64,000 nt of DNA from JAWXBM01 sp034440115 (GTDB taxonomy: Bacteria; Pseudomonadota; Gammaproteobacteria; Xanthomonadales; SZUA-36). Positions 43,944 to 52,646 of this stretch are shown in pieces. Each line of letters opens with the position of its first letter. Within the stretch, counting starts at the first letter, position 1. Position numbers and translations under genes: made by a program. The DNA is taken from the NCBI GenBank assembly GCA_034440115.1, contig JAWXBM010000042.1, positions 1 through 64,000 of the forward strand, given 5' to 3'. The notes under the pieces were generated by a model. That model made no database searches, was not told the DNA's origin, and saw only the letters and a program-made list of their open reading frames with translations.

Positions 43944-44786
43944 CTATTTGAGCGCTGGCTCCGGCAGATCCGTGACAAAGTCAGCTACGACAAAGCGGAC
44001 GTCCCCATGTTCTCTGAGTAGAGAAGCCGGTACCGCCACGCCAACCGGTCCGTACAGAATTTTTCGAACAATGGCGCATTGCCAGACCCGGTTCATGTAT
44101 ACCCGCACTTTGCGACTCTCCAGCACCTCCTTCATACCCACGGTGATGGCCAGGGGCGGAATTCGATCGATATTTCCACGCGCCGCAGTCACCGAATTGA
44201 TCAAACGAGTTTCGCGCGTGAGCTTCACGACCCGCGTAGGTAACTGTCTGAATGCATCTGTGGAAATGTCTTCGCCGGGTTCCGGCGGGTCGTTGAATGC
44301 AAGATGGCCATTGATTCCGACACCACAGTAACTGACGTCCACTCCACCCCACCGATCAATAAGCGCTTGTACCTCTTCAGTTCTCGTTGGATGTGGAAAA
44401 ACGCGATGTTCCAGCCGGGGAGAAAGCTCTGGGTCCAGCTTGCGATAGAAATGGTCCTCCATGTGCCGCCTAAAACTCAGTGGGTCCTCCATGGATATCC
44501 ACTCACTGCCGTCCGGAGTCAGATATTCGTCCATGTTGATGATCACCAGGTCGGACAGACTGATGCGCTTTGCGTTACACGTTTCAGCGACAATGTCGTA
44601 TTGCCCTACAGGACCCACCGGGAGAATGAAGACCACCTTGTCGCGCCCCTTGTCCTTTGCGGTCTGGTAATCGTGGAGAAAATCTGAGGCGAATTTGGTG
44701 ACAACCTCATCAGAATCCTGCAGCACTGTAACGGGAATAGGTGAATGCTTGCCCAGTTCCGATTTGGGAATATTTAGGGGGCTCAT
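43944..44786 (-). CDS. NagB-family sugar-phosphate deaminase/isomerase, atypical active site
   Basis: The product has 280 residues. NagB signatures are VIINMDEYL (the acid corresponding to Asp72 of E. coli NagB) and GVGINGHLAFNDPP. In E. coli NagB the second motif is GNDGHIAFNEP; here the Asp141 position is Asn and the Glu148 position is Asp, while His143 is kept. Members convert glucosamine or galactosamine 6-phosphate to the ketose phosphate plus ammonia. The changed relay suggests an altered substrate or isomerase-only reaction. It lies between the ATPase and binding-protein genes, overlapping the ATPase by 4 bp. Confidence 0.8.
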   Translation of the reverse strand: MSPLNIPKSELGKHSPIPVTVLQDSDEVVTKFASDFLHDYQTAKDKGRDKVVFILPVGPVGQYDIVAETCNAKRISLSDLVIINMDEYLTPDGSEWISMEDPLSFRRHMEDHFYRKLDPELSPRLEHRVFPHPTRTEEVQALIDRWGGVDVSYCGVGINGHLAFNDPPEPGEDISTDAFRQLPTRVVKLTRETRLINSVTAARGNIDRIPPLAITVGMKEVLESRKVRVYMNRVWQCAIVRKILYGPVGVAVPASLLREHGDVRFVVADFVTDLPEPALK

Positions 44787-45883
44787 ATCGCTAACTCCGT
44801 CACGGGGTCAAATAGGTGCATGTTTGCCACATTAATGCTCAGTTCAAGGACATCACCCGGCTTCTTATTGGCCAAAGGTGGAAGTCGCGCGATGACCTGC
44901 GCGCTTTCAATTTCAAATGAAAAAAGAGTATCGGAGCCTAGAGGCTCTACCATGCTGATGGTTGCAAGGTAGGTTTGATTTTCATTCACGATTTCGGAAT
45001 TGCCTGCCAGCGAGAATGATTCAGGGCGGAGGCCGAGAATCAATTCATGACCAACCACCCCCTCATAGCGACGGGCTTTTTCAGTTGGAACGGAGACTTC
45101 AATTTGATCGCTTACCCGCACCATCAGCCGACCATGTTCCTCAACCAGCGTGCAAGGTAAGAAATTCATTGTTGGTGCACCGATAAAGCCAGCCACGAAC
45201 ATGGAATTTGGATGGTTGTATACCTCATAGGGTGTATCCGTCTGAATGATCCTGCCGTCGCGCAAAATGACAATTCGATCGGCAAGCGTCATTGCTTCAA
45301 TCTGATCATGTGTTACATAAATAATGGTAGCCGCCAAGGCTTGATGAAGCTTTTTGATCTCAACTCGCATCTGCGTCCGCAATTGAGCATCCAGATTTGA
45401 CAATGGTTCGTCAAATAGAAACACGTTTGGATTCCGTACAATAGCGCGCCCCATCGCGACGCGCTGACGCTGGCCGCCAGAAAGTTGTCTCGGCTTGCGA
45501 TCAAGCAAATCGCTGATGTTCAGAATGTCTGCGGCAGCTTTTACTTGCTGTGAGATCTGGTCGGCTGGAACTTTCCGCATTTTGAGACAGAATGCCAAAT
45601 TCTGATAAACAGTGAAATGCGGATAGAGCGCGTAGTCCTGGAATATCATGGCTACATCTCTGTCCTTGGGGGCCAACTCATTTACAACGATTCCATCTAT
45701 CAGGATTTCGCCGGAACTGACTTCTTCCAGACCTGCGATCATTCTTAACAGGGTTGACTTACCGCAACCGGAGGGGCCGACTAGGGCAATGAGTTCTCCA
45801 TCGGGAATGTCCAGATTGTTGCCATGAATGACTTTGGTGTCATCATAGTATTTGACTATGTTTCGTAATTCGACGCGTGCCAT
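44783..45883 (-). CDS. Sugar ABC transporter ATPase (MsmK/UgpC-like)
   Basis: The product has 366 residues from the ATG at 45883 (MARVELRNIVKYY); the longer frame to 45979 lacks family-like sequence. It has Walker A GPSGCGKST, signature LSGGQRQRV, Walker B VFLFDEPLSNLDAQ and H-loop THDQ. The C-terminal half is the OB-type regulatory domain of CUT1 ATPases (FIGAPTMNFLPC onward, ELILGLRPESF). It powers the importer encoded downstream. The 4-bp overlap with the deaminase gene supports one transcript. Confidence 0.88.
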   Translation of the reverse strand: MARVELRNIVKYYDDTKVIHGNNLDIPDGELIALVGPSGCGKSTLLRMIAGLEEVSSGEILIDGIVVNELAPKDRDVAMIFQDYALYPHFTVYQNLAFCLKMRKVPADQISQQVKAAADILNISDLLDRKPRQLSGGQRQRVAMGRAIVRNPNVFLFDEPLSNLDAQLRTQMRVEIKKLHQALAATIIYVTHDQIEAMTLADRIVILRDGRIIQTDTPYEVYNHPNSMFVAGFIGAPTMNFLPCTLVEEHGRLMVRVSDQIEVSVPTEKARRYEGVVGHELILGLRPESFSLAGNSEIVNENQTYLATISMVEPLGSDTLFSFEIESAQVIARLPPLANKKPGDVLELSINVANMHLFDPVTELAI

Positions 45884-46025
45884 TTCTAGCAGCTCAGCGC
45901 GGTCATGCAGTCCATCGCATGATTTTGTTCGATAGTGACGCAATAGGTCGAACTGCAACGAAATGATCCTTGCCAACAAAACTCAGCAGATGCACAGACT
46001 TTGTACGATTGGCGTAACCAGTCAT

Positions 46026-46841
46026 TCAACTGTCTGAGTTCGCGGCGCAAGGGGTCATGCGAAATGGGTCATATGTCGAGAAGTCAACGAGAAACGATCT
46101 GAATGCATCACTCGAAGTATTAATAAGCTGACTGCCGAGGGCAGCATCGGCAGATCCCGGGTCTCCGAATGACCCATCTTCAGTCATGGCCGAAAATGGC
46201 AAGGCCAGTGAACAGCGCGCCTCAACCGTGTCGTTCCATTCCTTTTTCTGTGGTGTCGGATTCCTGATCAGATCTGGCCTTGCGGCGTAAATCATGGAAG
46301 TCTCAAATTCGCATGCATGAGTCAGTGATCGGCCAGAAAATTCCGGGATTTGTTCCCAGCTTTCTCTGGCCAACTGCCAGTAAGACAAGCAGCCGGCAAT
46401 TACTTTAATTTCATTGAGCTCAACCGCCAGCTCAGCCAGCGCAGTTTGCATCGGAGCGATATTGCCTCCGTGGGCATTGAACAGCACAATTCGACGATGG
46501 CCCTGACTTACAAGACAGCGTACTTGAGCGATTAACAGTTGGCTGAAAAGCAGCGGCGGAATACTCAATGTTCCGCCAAAAGAAATATGGTGATCGCTTG
46601 CACCCACTGCCTGGGTGGGAAGTTGCAAATAGATACCGGAGTCGGGCGGCTGCTTGTGCAACTCGCGCAAAATGGCTTCGCTGATAATGGTATCTGTTCC
46701 CGTGCACAGATGAGGCCCATGCTGTTCTGTTGCTCCCAAGGGAATGATCACAACAGCCTCGGGAGCAAGGCTTTGAATCTGCGGTGCCGTCAGATCATGC
46801 CAATACAAAAACGCAGGGTTTGAAACGTGCCCAGTAATCAA
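46026..46841 (-). CDS. Creatininase-family metal-dependent amidohydrolase
   Basis: The product has 271 residues from a TTG with AAGGA about ten bases upstream. Creatininase-fold metal ligands are visible in IPLGATEQHGPHL (about residue 33), ASDHHISFGGT, FNAHGGN and CEFETSM. The family hydrolyses cyclic or linear amide C-N bonds (creatinine, formamides, some lactams). It is the first gene of the nine-gene leftward unit (142 bp before the ATPase) and shares operator site 7 with the divergent TonB receptor, so it should act on a product of the same substrate. The second creatininase-type protein in the window is fused to TPRs (62247-64000). Confidence 0.8.
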   Translation of the reverse strand: MITGHVSNPAFLYWHDLTAPQIQSLAPEAVVIIPLGATEQHGPHLCTGTDTIISEAILRELHKQPPDSGIYLQLPTQAVGASDHHISFGGTLSIPPLLFSQLLIAQVRCLVSQGHRRIVLFNAHGGNIAPMQTALAELAVELNEIKVIAGCLSYWQLARESWEQIPEFSGRSLTHACEFETSMIYAARPDLIRNPTPQKKEWNDTVEARCSLALPFSAMTEDGSFGDPGSADAALGSQLINTSSDAFRSFLVDFSTYDPFRMTPCAANSDS

Positions 46842-46887
46842 TGGTTATGTTCCTTCACTTTTGGTCATTCAAATCTCAGCATTCATA

Positions 46888-46916
46888 TTGACATGGATTG
46901 TCATAAAGATTAGTAT
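46888..46916 (+). promoter_or_regulatory. Sigma-70-type promoter of the TonB receptor gene
   Basis: TTGACA at 46888-46893 and TAGTAT at 46911-46916 are separated by 17 bp. The predicted transcription start near 46923 falls at the left edge of operator site 7, so bound repressor would block initiation. Confidence 0.6.
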
Positions 46917-46924
46917 CGAACAAG

Positions 46925-46936
46925 TGTAACGTTAAA
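46925..46936. promoter_or_regulatory. Operator TGTAACGTTAAA (site 7)
   Basis: Eleven of twelve bases match the core palindrome, identical to site 6. It lies 56 bp before the TonB receptor ATG and 84 bp before the creatininase TTG, just after the predicted -10 box. This is the best-placed repressor site in the set. Confidence 0.75.
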
Positions 46937-46991
46937 GCAAGCATTCTCAATGAGGTAATTTCTGTCAGCCTATCCACTGTTACCGGGGACG

Positions 46992-49415
46992 ATGAACATG
47001 TCAAAAAATCTGGTTGATGCTGTCAAAAAAAATGACGCTGATCATGAGGTCAGTAGTAAATCAACAAGCAGCAGGCTTATCAAGACACTGCTGGCGAGCA
47101 CCGCGCTTTTTTCAATTGGCAATGCCAGCGCGGCGACTGACGACAATAGGGCCTTAGAAGATAAACAGCCTTTGCTACTGGCCCAGGCTGACACCAATGC
47201 CGCCTCAAAATCGGATTCAAATCAAAATGATCTCGAAGAGGTTCTAGTCACAGCTAAAGCCAGGAAGTACCGGCCGGATGATCAGTCAAGTGCCACCGGC
47301 CTGAACATGAAGCTAATCGACACGCCGCAGGCGATTTCGATCCTGACTACGGAAATGCTGGAAGTCGCTGGCTCAAGATCGATTTATGATGCGGTGACCT
47401 TGATGCCAGGTGTTGTAGATTCTGGTCGTGGCTACGGCCGGGATCGCGTATTGATACGCGGCAACACGTCTGCCAATCACAGGGTAAACGGCACGGCAAT
47501 GCGTACCTTTCGCTCGGTTGAAAGTTATATGGTCGAGCGCATCGAAGTCGTTCGCGGCCCTGCAACTGCACTGTATGGTGTCTCGAGTAATTTCGGTGGA
47601 GAAATCAACCAGTTGTTGAAGGCGCCGCAAGAGGAATTTGCGGCTACATTTGGTATTGAAGTCGGTGACTTTGATATGAAGCGGTATACAGCCGATGTGA
47701 CCGGAGCATTTCCTTCTACCGATGGTCGCCTTAAAGGCCGGGTTGTTGGCGTATTTGAGAATTCAGGTTCCTGGGTGGATGTCCAACCGAGAAGGGACAA
47801 CGATTACGGAACGGTCATGGCAGCACTTTCCTATGATTTCTCCGACAATACTCAGGTTAAATTGACCGGCTACAAGTCGAAAGTAAGTGAAGACCCGTTC
47901 GAGGGTGGGTTTATCCGCATGTTACCGGACCCTGGTTGTACCTCGCGGGACTGCCGCAAACCGGCATTAATCTATGAGGTTCCGCCCGAACGTTGGTATT
48001 TCAGTGACCCAAGGCATTCAATGCTTGATACCGACTACAAATTTTTCATTGGGGAATTGAATCATCAATTAAGCAACGATTGGGACTTCAAATCGCGACT
48101 CAGCTACTCCAAATACGACCAGCAGATCAGTTACTTCTATCCGTTTGGCCCTGCCGGTGCCTACGCGCTCGGAGATGATGAGGTTTATCAATACACCTAC
48201 GATGAGGATGCCGCCGGTTCGGAACTGTCGTTCAACATGAGCCTGACAGGCGATTTTGAACTGTTCAACAAGCCATGGGAGTTTCATGCAGCATTTGAAT
48301 ATAACGATTCGCTGGACCCAACGGAGTTAAAGCGACTGAGGTCAATTTATATCGGCAAAATCAATATTTACCAGGGCGGTTTGGGGGTTTTATCCAATGG
48401 TACACCCTGGGCACTGCCCGACCGCTCCACCCTGCCGGTAACCCGGCTCATTCACTCAATAGCAACGACCTACACAGGCAGTGTACAGGTGGTAGCGCAT
48501 CCCACTGAACACTTGCAGATACTGCTTGGCGTGCTCACGCAGAAGGAAGATAGTCTGGGAACAGTACGTAGGTTCGGTAACAATCCTTTGCCTGCGCCGA
48601 TTGTCACCCCGTACAGTTTTACCAAGACGGTGCCGCGTTTGGGCATAACTTACGATGTTATCCGCAACCCGGGCGTGTTGACGGACGGAAAGCTGTACTT
48701 CAGTTACAGCAACGGATTCAGATCCAATGGCGCCTTATTCGATAACAGCGGAAATTTGATTTCCAAGCCGCAGGAAATGGAGCAATGGGAGGTAGGCTTT
48801 AAGTTCGAGATGCTGGACGGCCAAATGGGCGGCAGCATCGCCTGGTTTGACTCGGATATCCAAAATGTGCCGGTCTCGTCATCCTATTTAGGTGGATTCG
48901 CAACTTCCGGCTCAACGCTCGAAGGCCTGCAGGCGACCAAGGGTCTGGAAACGGAAGTGGTTGGGCAAATCTTGCCTGGCTGGAACGTCTCGGCAAACTA
49001 CACATACATGGATAGCGAGATTTCTGATCCAAACTTTGCCTTTACTGCGCAGATCCAGGGCGTACCAGAGCACTCAGCGGCCTTTACGACCTCTTATCAA
49101 TTCCTCGAAGGTCCTGCAACGGGGCTGATTTTAGGCACCAATATCTCCTATGTCGGGGACCGGGAATTTGTCAATGGTCTGAATCGTCAGCCCAGGTTCG
49201 GAAGCCTGGTAACGGATGCATTTGCACGAATGGACCTTTATGCGTCTTACGATGGCTTTAAGGGAGTGCTGGAAGGGTTCCAGCTTTATTCAAACATCGA
49301 AAATATCTTTGACGAAGACTATTTTCACACGCCCATCGCAGCTCATCCCGGGTTTAACATCAATCGTGGTACCCCACGACGCTTTACGGTCGGTCTGCGC
49401 TACACATTTGATTAA
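46992..49415 (+). CDS. TonB-dependent outer-membrane receptor 1
   Basis: The product has 807 residues. It has a long signal region (about 48 residues, with TLLASTALFSIGNASAA as the hydrophobic part), a TonB box-like EEVLVTAKARK near residue 82, and a plug with IDTPQAISILTTEMLEV, VLIRGNTSANHRVNG and ERIEVVRGPATALYGVSS. A 22-strand barrel follows, ending GLRYTF plus one extra Asp. The plug style is close to the siderophore-receptor subfamily, but many such proteins carry glycans. Control with a sugar ABC operon and sulfatase points to a carbohydrate-like ligand. A perfect hairpin follows the gene. Confidence 0.88.
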   Translation: MNMSKNLVDAVKKNDADHEVSSKSTSSRLIKTLLASTALFSIGNASAATDDNRALEDKQPLLLAQADTNAASKSDSNQNDLEEVLVTAKARKYRPDDQSSATGLNMKLIDTPQAISILTTEMLEVAGSRSIYDAVTLMPGVVDSGRGYGRDRVLIRGNTSANHRVNGTAMRTFRSVESYMVERIEVVRGPATALYGVSSNFGGEINQLLKAPQEEFAATFGIEVGDFDMKRYTADVTGAFPSTDGRLKGRVVGVFENSGSWVDVQPRRDNDYGTVMAALSYDFSDNTQVKLTGYKSKVSEDPFEGGFIRMLPDPGCTSRDCRKPALIYEVPPERWYFSDPRHSMLDTDYKFFIGELNHQLSNDWDFKSRLSYSKYDQQISYFYPFGPAGAYALGDDEVYQYTYDEDAAGSELSFNMSLTGDFELFNKPWEFHAAFEYNDSLDPTELKRLRSIYIGKINIYQGGLGVLSNGTPWALPDRSTLPVTRLIHSIATTYTGSVQVVAHPTEHLQILLGVLTQKEDSLGTVRRFGNNPLPAPIVTPYSFTKTVPRLGITYDVIRNPGVLTDGKLYFSYSNGFRSNGALFDNSGNLISKPQEMEQWEVGFKFEMLDGQMGGSIAWFDSDIQNVPVSSSYLGGFATSGSTLEGLQATKGLETEVVGQILPGWNVSANYTYMDSEISDPNFAFTAQIQGVPEHSAAFTTSYQFLEGPATGLILGTNISYVGDREFVNGLNRQPRFGSLVTDAFARMDLYASYDGFKGVLEGFQLYSNIENIFDEDYFHTPIAAHPGFNINRGTPRRFTVGLRYTFD

Positions 49416-49427
49416 GAATCGGTATTA

Positions 49428-49458
49428 CTCCGATGGGGAAATTTATTCCCCATCGGAG
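49428..49458. terminator. Perfect 13-bp hairpin after TonB receptor 1
   Basis: CTCCGATGGGGAA and its exact complement TTCCCCATCGGAG flank an ATTTA loop, starting 13 bp after the stop codon. The stem is strong; the following T tract is poor. A transcription terminator or 3' mRNA stabiliser is likely. Confidence 0.65.
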
Positions 49459-49687
49459 ATTGATTGCGAGCAGTGGGTGTAGTTGCCAAACGAAGCCTGA
49501 AGCAAAAGACAGCATGATGTCGTATAGGCGGACACATGGGAGCTGTATCCACATGTTTGCGGACCACCCAAATTCGGATTATTCAGAATTGCAGCTTGAG
49601 CATTCTGTAACGCTAAGGTTATAGCCAAAAACAAACAATCGCCAAAACGACAGTTTTCCCGAAAGAATTTATTGGTTGTTACTTACC

Positions 49688-49701
49688 ATGTAACGTTACA
49701 C
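49688..49701. promoter_or_regulatory. Operator ATGTAACGTTACAC (site 8, orphan)
   Basis: Thirteen of fourteen bases match the perfect palindrome, so it is stronger than several sites that precede genes. No gene start lies within reach on either strand: the receptor ends at 49415 and the leftward amidohydrolase ends here. It may control an unseen RNA, or be a remnant of a lost gene. Confidence 0.6.
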
Positions 49702-49958
49702 CAGGAACTCTGGCTGAGATCGGCTGACTGCATTGTCTTGAGTTTGATTGGTCATCAACTCGACCCGATAGTCTCGGCATGGCCCAAGCCAGCTTCGTGC
49801 CCGCTTTGCGGGTTCACCTTCTCCCCTTTCTACACACGTGTCATGTCTTCCTTCAATAGTACAAACAGGGCCAAATTACTCGAAGTTTCAGTCTACGCTA
49901 ATAGTGCGAGCGAGCCATGCTCGCGACTGAATCGGCAGCATGGCTGCCTCCTGCATCA

Positions 49959-51380
49959 TTAATCGACGGGGTATACCTTTCCATCTTTGATCACCGTGAC
50001 GATCTTGTGCTGGAGCAAGGTAATATCCTGCAAAGGATCGCCATCGACAATGATCATGTCGGCAAACTTGCCTTTGGACACGGTGCCGAGATCACGCTCT
50101 ACACCTTGCATCTGAGCAGGTCGCAGGGTTGCGCTCTGGATGGTTTCCATCGCTGTCAACCCGGCCTCGTGCAGATTCTCCATTTCCCTGGTCAAGGGGC
50201 TATGAAAGTTGAATGGAGCCCCGGCATCTGTGCCCGCCACCAGTTGGTCACGGCCTCCCGCTTCGATGAAGGCTTTCAACTTGCGCTTGGCTACCTTGAT
50301 TCGCTCAGGCGCACCCACACCCCAGGGTATGGAAGAGGGGTTTTCCCAAGTCTTGCGGAGATGTTCATAAATATCAGCAGGATATTGTGCTGCAAAACGG
50401 GGGTGGTCGAGGCTCTCGGGGAAGCCCAGCATGCGCACGTAGGCGTTCCGCATCTCGATCGTCGGGAGAATGTAAGGCCCGCGCAGGATGTTGGCGCTAG
50501 GCCCCGTCGCTGTGGGTCGTGCGCCTCTGATCATCAGCCGGATATCGTCGTCGCTGTAATTGGACAATGCATCGGCAGTAAAGACGTGATGTAGCCGGTC
50601 GACGCCAGCTTCGATAGCGGTCTTGTAAGCATTGATGTGGCGGACGTCCGCATCGACGCCTAATCCTGCATCGTGCGCCGTCTGTGTGACGGCTTCCAGA
50701 ATATCCCTGTCCCAGAATCCGTAGACCTTGATCTGGTCAACTCCGAGTGCAATAACTTTTTGCGTCGAGCCACGTGCCGTTTCGACGGAATTGACAAGGT
50801 ACTCTGTGTCGCCCGAGGTTTTACCCGGGGTACTTTGCCGGAGAATCGGACCGGCGAGGAACAGGCGCGGCCCCATTACGGCGCCAGACTCGATCTGCTT
50901 CTTCAGTTCAAGTTGTTGCTCGACCGGACCGCCGGTGTCGCGAAACGTTGTGATTCCCGACAACAGGCTGATTTTCGCCACTGCCGCCATGACGTCCGGT
51001 GCACGGGAAAGGAATTCCGTTGGAAACCTGTCCGGGTCTCCTTCCGCCACGTGAAACAGGTGACCGTGGGATTCCCACAATCCTGGCATCACTGTCTTGC
51101 CGTTGCTGTCGATCACTTCCGCGGTGGATGGAACAGCGAGAATTCCTACCTGCCCCACTGCCACGATTCGGTTGTTGCTGACCAGGACTACCGAGTTTTG
51201 CAGCGGCATCCCCCCAAAGCCGTCAATGAGCATGCCACCGACTATCGCGAGATCAATAGGTTCATTTACTGCGGTTTCACGGTTTGCCTGGTTTTCCTGT
51301 GCCTTGCTGGCAGCAGGTACCGTGACGCAAAGTAAAAACAAGGCGGTAGCCAGAACCTGTAGTTTCATCGGCCATTTCAT
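49959..51380 (-). CDS. Exported amidohydrolase 1
   Basis: The product has 473 residues. A Sec signal (LQVLATALFLLCVTVPAASKA) is followed by an imidazolonepropionase/prolidase-like amidohydrolase. Metal-site motifs are PGLWESHGHLFH (about residue 100, HxH), the lysine in VDQIKVYGF, DRLHHVF, and AGTDAGAPFNFH. The end has LRPAQMQGVERDLGTVSKGKFADMIIVDGDP. It is a probable periplasmic hydrolase of an amide or peptide bond. It is clearly paralogous to the gene at 52647-54065; the two flank a metallo-beta-lactamase-fold gene. Substrate unknown. Confidence 0.85.
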   Translation of the reverse strand: MKWPMKLQVLATALFLLCVTVPAASKAQENQANRETAVNEPIDLAIVGGMLIDGFGGMPLQNSVVLVSNNRIVAVGQVGILAVPSTAEVIDSNGKTVMPGLWESHGHLFHVAEGDPDRFPTEFLSRAPDVMAAVAKISLLSGITTFRDTGGPVEQQLELKKQIESGAVMGPRLFLAGPILRQSTPGKTSGDTEYLVNSVETARGSTQKVIALGVDQIKVYGFWDRDILEAVTQTAHDAGLGVDADVRHINAYKTAIEAGVDRLHHVFTADALSNYSDDDIRLMIRGARPTATGPSANILRGPYILPTIEMRNAYVRMLGFPESLDHPRFAAQYPADIYEHLRKTWENPSSIPWGVGAPERIKVAKRKLKAFIEAGGRDQLVAGTDAGAPFNFHSPLTREMENLHEAGLTAMETIQSATLRPAQMQGVERDLGTVSKGKFADMIIVDGDPLQDITLLQHKIVTVIKDGKVYPVD

Positions 51381-51559
51381 CGAGTTTGTTCCTCATTCAG
51401 CAATATAAGACCAGATTACATCAGCTCACGGTCCTGGCAATCACAGGGTTTGCGCCGGCGCGTTGCGCTTAGTGCAATAAACACCCTCGCGTTTTGTATT
51501 GAACTCGCGATGTGCCACGATAAACTAAGGTTTCCGTATCGGCGAACAGGATGGCGATC

Positions 51560-52633
51560 ATGAAAGCTTTAATTAATGCTCGTTTGAGCACAATTTCAAC
51601 CGGCCTCATGCTCGCGGCCACATTGGGCTGGTGTAACTCGCTGCATGCCGAGCAACTGGAAGGAAAGTTTGCCGAAGGCATGCACCTGCTGATCACCGGT
51701 TCGGGCTCTGCTATGCCGGACCCGGAACGTGCGGGTGCCAGCGCGGTGGTTACTGTGGATGGAAAAATCCTGCTGTTCGATTCCGGACGTGGCGTCATGG
51801 AAAACATGATCCGGGCCGGTATCAACCCGGTGAACGTGGACTATACATTTATCACACATCATCATTTCGACCACATCGCGTCCTACGACTATTTCATTTA
51901 CTCCACCTGGATAGCCGGGCGCCAGGAAGTCATGCCGGTATTCGGACCGCCGGGAACCGTGGAAATGCATGAAGGTGCTCTTCACGGCATGCACAAAGCG
52001 GATTACAAGTTTGTGCAGTACATCGTTGAGAATTGGCCGCCCGACCAGGAAGTCCGGCCGAAAATGGAGCCACCGTTCGAGGTGAAAGATGTACGCGCTG
52101 GCCTGGTTCTCAAAACCGAGAACTTCACCGTTACTGCGGTCGAAACACCACACTATCCCTATCCAGACCACATGAGTCTGGCGTACCGGGTAGATTCACG
52201 TCATGGATCCATCGTGATCAGTGGCGATACTGGCCCTTCGAAGGAAGTTACTGTTCTGGCGCAGAATGCCGATATCCTGCTGCACGAAATGACCAAGCCG
52301 GATCCAGGAATGCTGAGCGGCGGAAAATTCGCCAGCAAAGAGTTTCAAGACCCGACGAAAAAACGCCCGCAAACCGGCCACACTGCTCCCGCCGAACTCG
52401 GCAAGATCGCCACCGAAGCAGGTGTGAAGTTATTAATTGCTTACCACGTGAATCCACTCACCGGATCGGCTGCCATGATGGACATGATGAAGCTCTACAC
52501 CGGAAAAGCAGCAGGGCTGCCCATCTGGTCCGAGTTCATACACAGCGTCAAGAAGGAGTTTGATGGGCCTTTCGTTCTGGCTGAGGATGGAATGGTCTTT
52601 TCTGTTGAACCTGAGGTTACGAAAAGTAATTGA
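51560..52633 (+). CDS. Exported metallo-beta-lactamase-fold hydrolase
   Basis: The product has 357 residues from the ATG at 51560, with AGGA eight bases upstream; the ATG at 51551 is also in frame. A Sec signal ends near LHAEQ. Metal ligands are in THHHFDHIAS (HxHxDH), HYPYPDHMS, SGDTGPS, and a late TGHTAPAE and AYHV. This pattern is that of the RNase Z/arylsulfatase-like MBL group, often acting on esters or phosphodiesters. It is the only rightward gene between two leftward amidohydrolase genes and is probably from the same duplicated locus. Confidence 0.82.
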   Translation: MKALINARLSTISTGLMLAATLGWCNSLHAEQLEGKFAEGMHLLITGSGSAMPDPERAGASAVVTVDGKILLFDSGRGVMENMIRAGINPVNVDYTFITHHHFDHIASYDYFIYSTWIAGRQEVMPVFGPPGTVEMHEGALHGMHKADYKFVQYIVENWPPDQEVRPKMEPPFEVKDVRAGLVLKTENFTVTAVETPHYPYPDHMSLAYRVDSRHGSIVISGDTGPSKEVTVLAQNADILLHEMTKPDPGMLSGGKFASKEFQDPTKKRPQTGHTAPAELGKIATEAGVKLLIAYHVNPLTGSAAMMDMMKLYTGKAAGLPIWSEFIHSVKKEFDGPFVLAEDGMVFSVEPEVTKSN

Positions 52634-52646
52634 TGGTTGAAACTAT

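Larger units (their letters stand above)
49416..49958. other. 543-bp gap: terminator, orphan operator, no gene
   Basis: The gap lies between the ends of the TonB receptor gene and the leftward amidohydrolase gene. It holds the hairpin at 49428-49458 and an operator copy at 49688-49701. Several short frames are open but show no family features or convincing ribosome sites. It marks the right border of the palindrome-bearing region. Confidence 0.5.

Noticed and set aside
112..49701. Repeated TGTAACGTTACA units considered as a CRISPR or mobile-element repeat
   Set aside because: Copies are thousands of bases apart, short, palindromic and upstream of genes, with no spacers or transposase; operator sites explain them better.
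49917..51335. Rightward open frames of 225 and 220 codons
   Set aside because: They are antisense to exported amidohydrolase 1 and show arginine/histidine-rich shadow composition.
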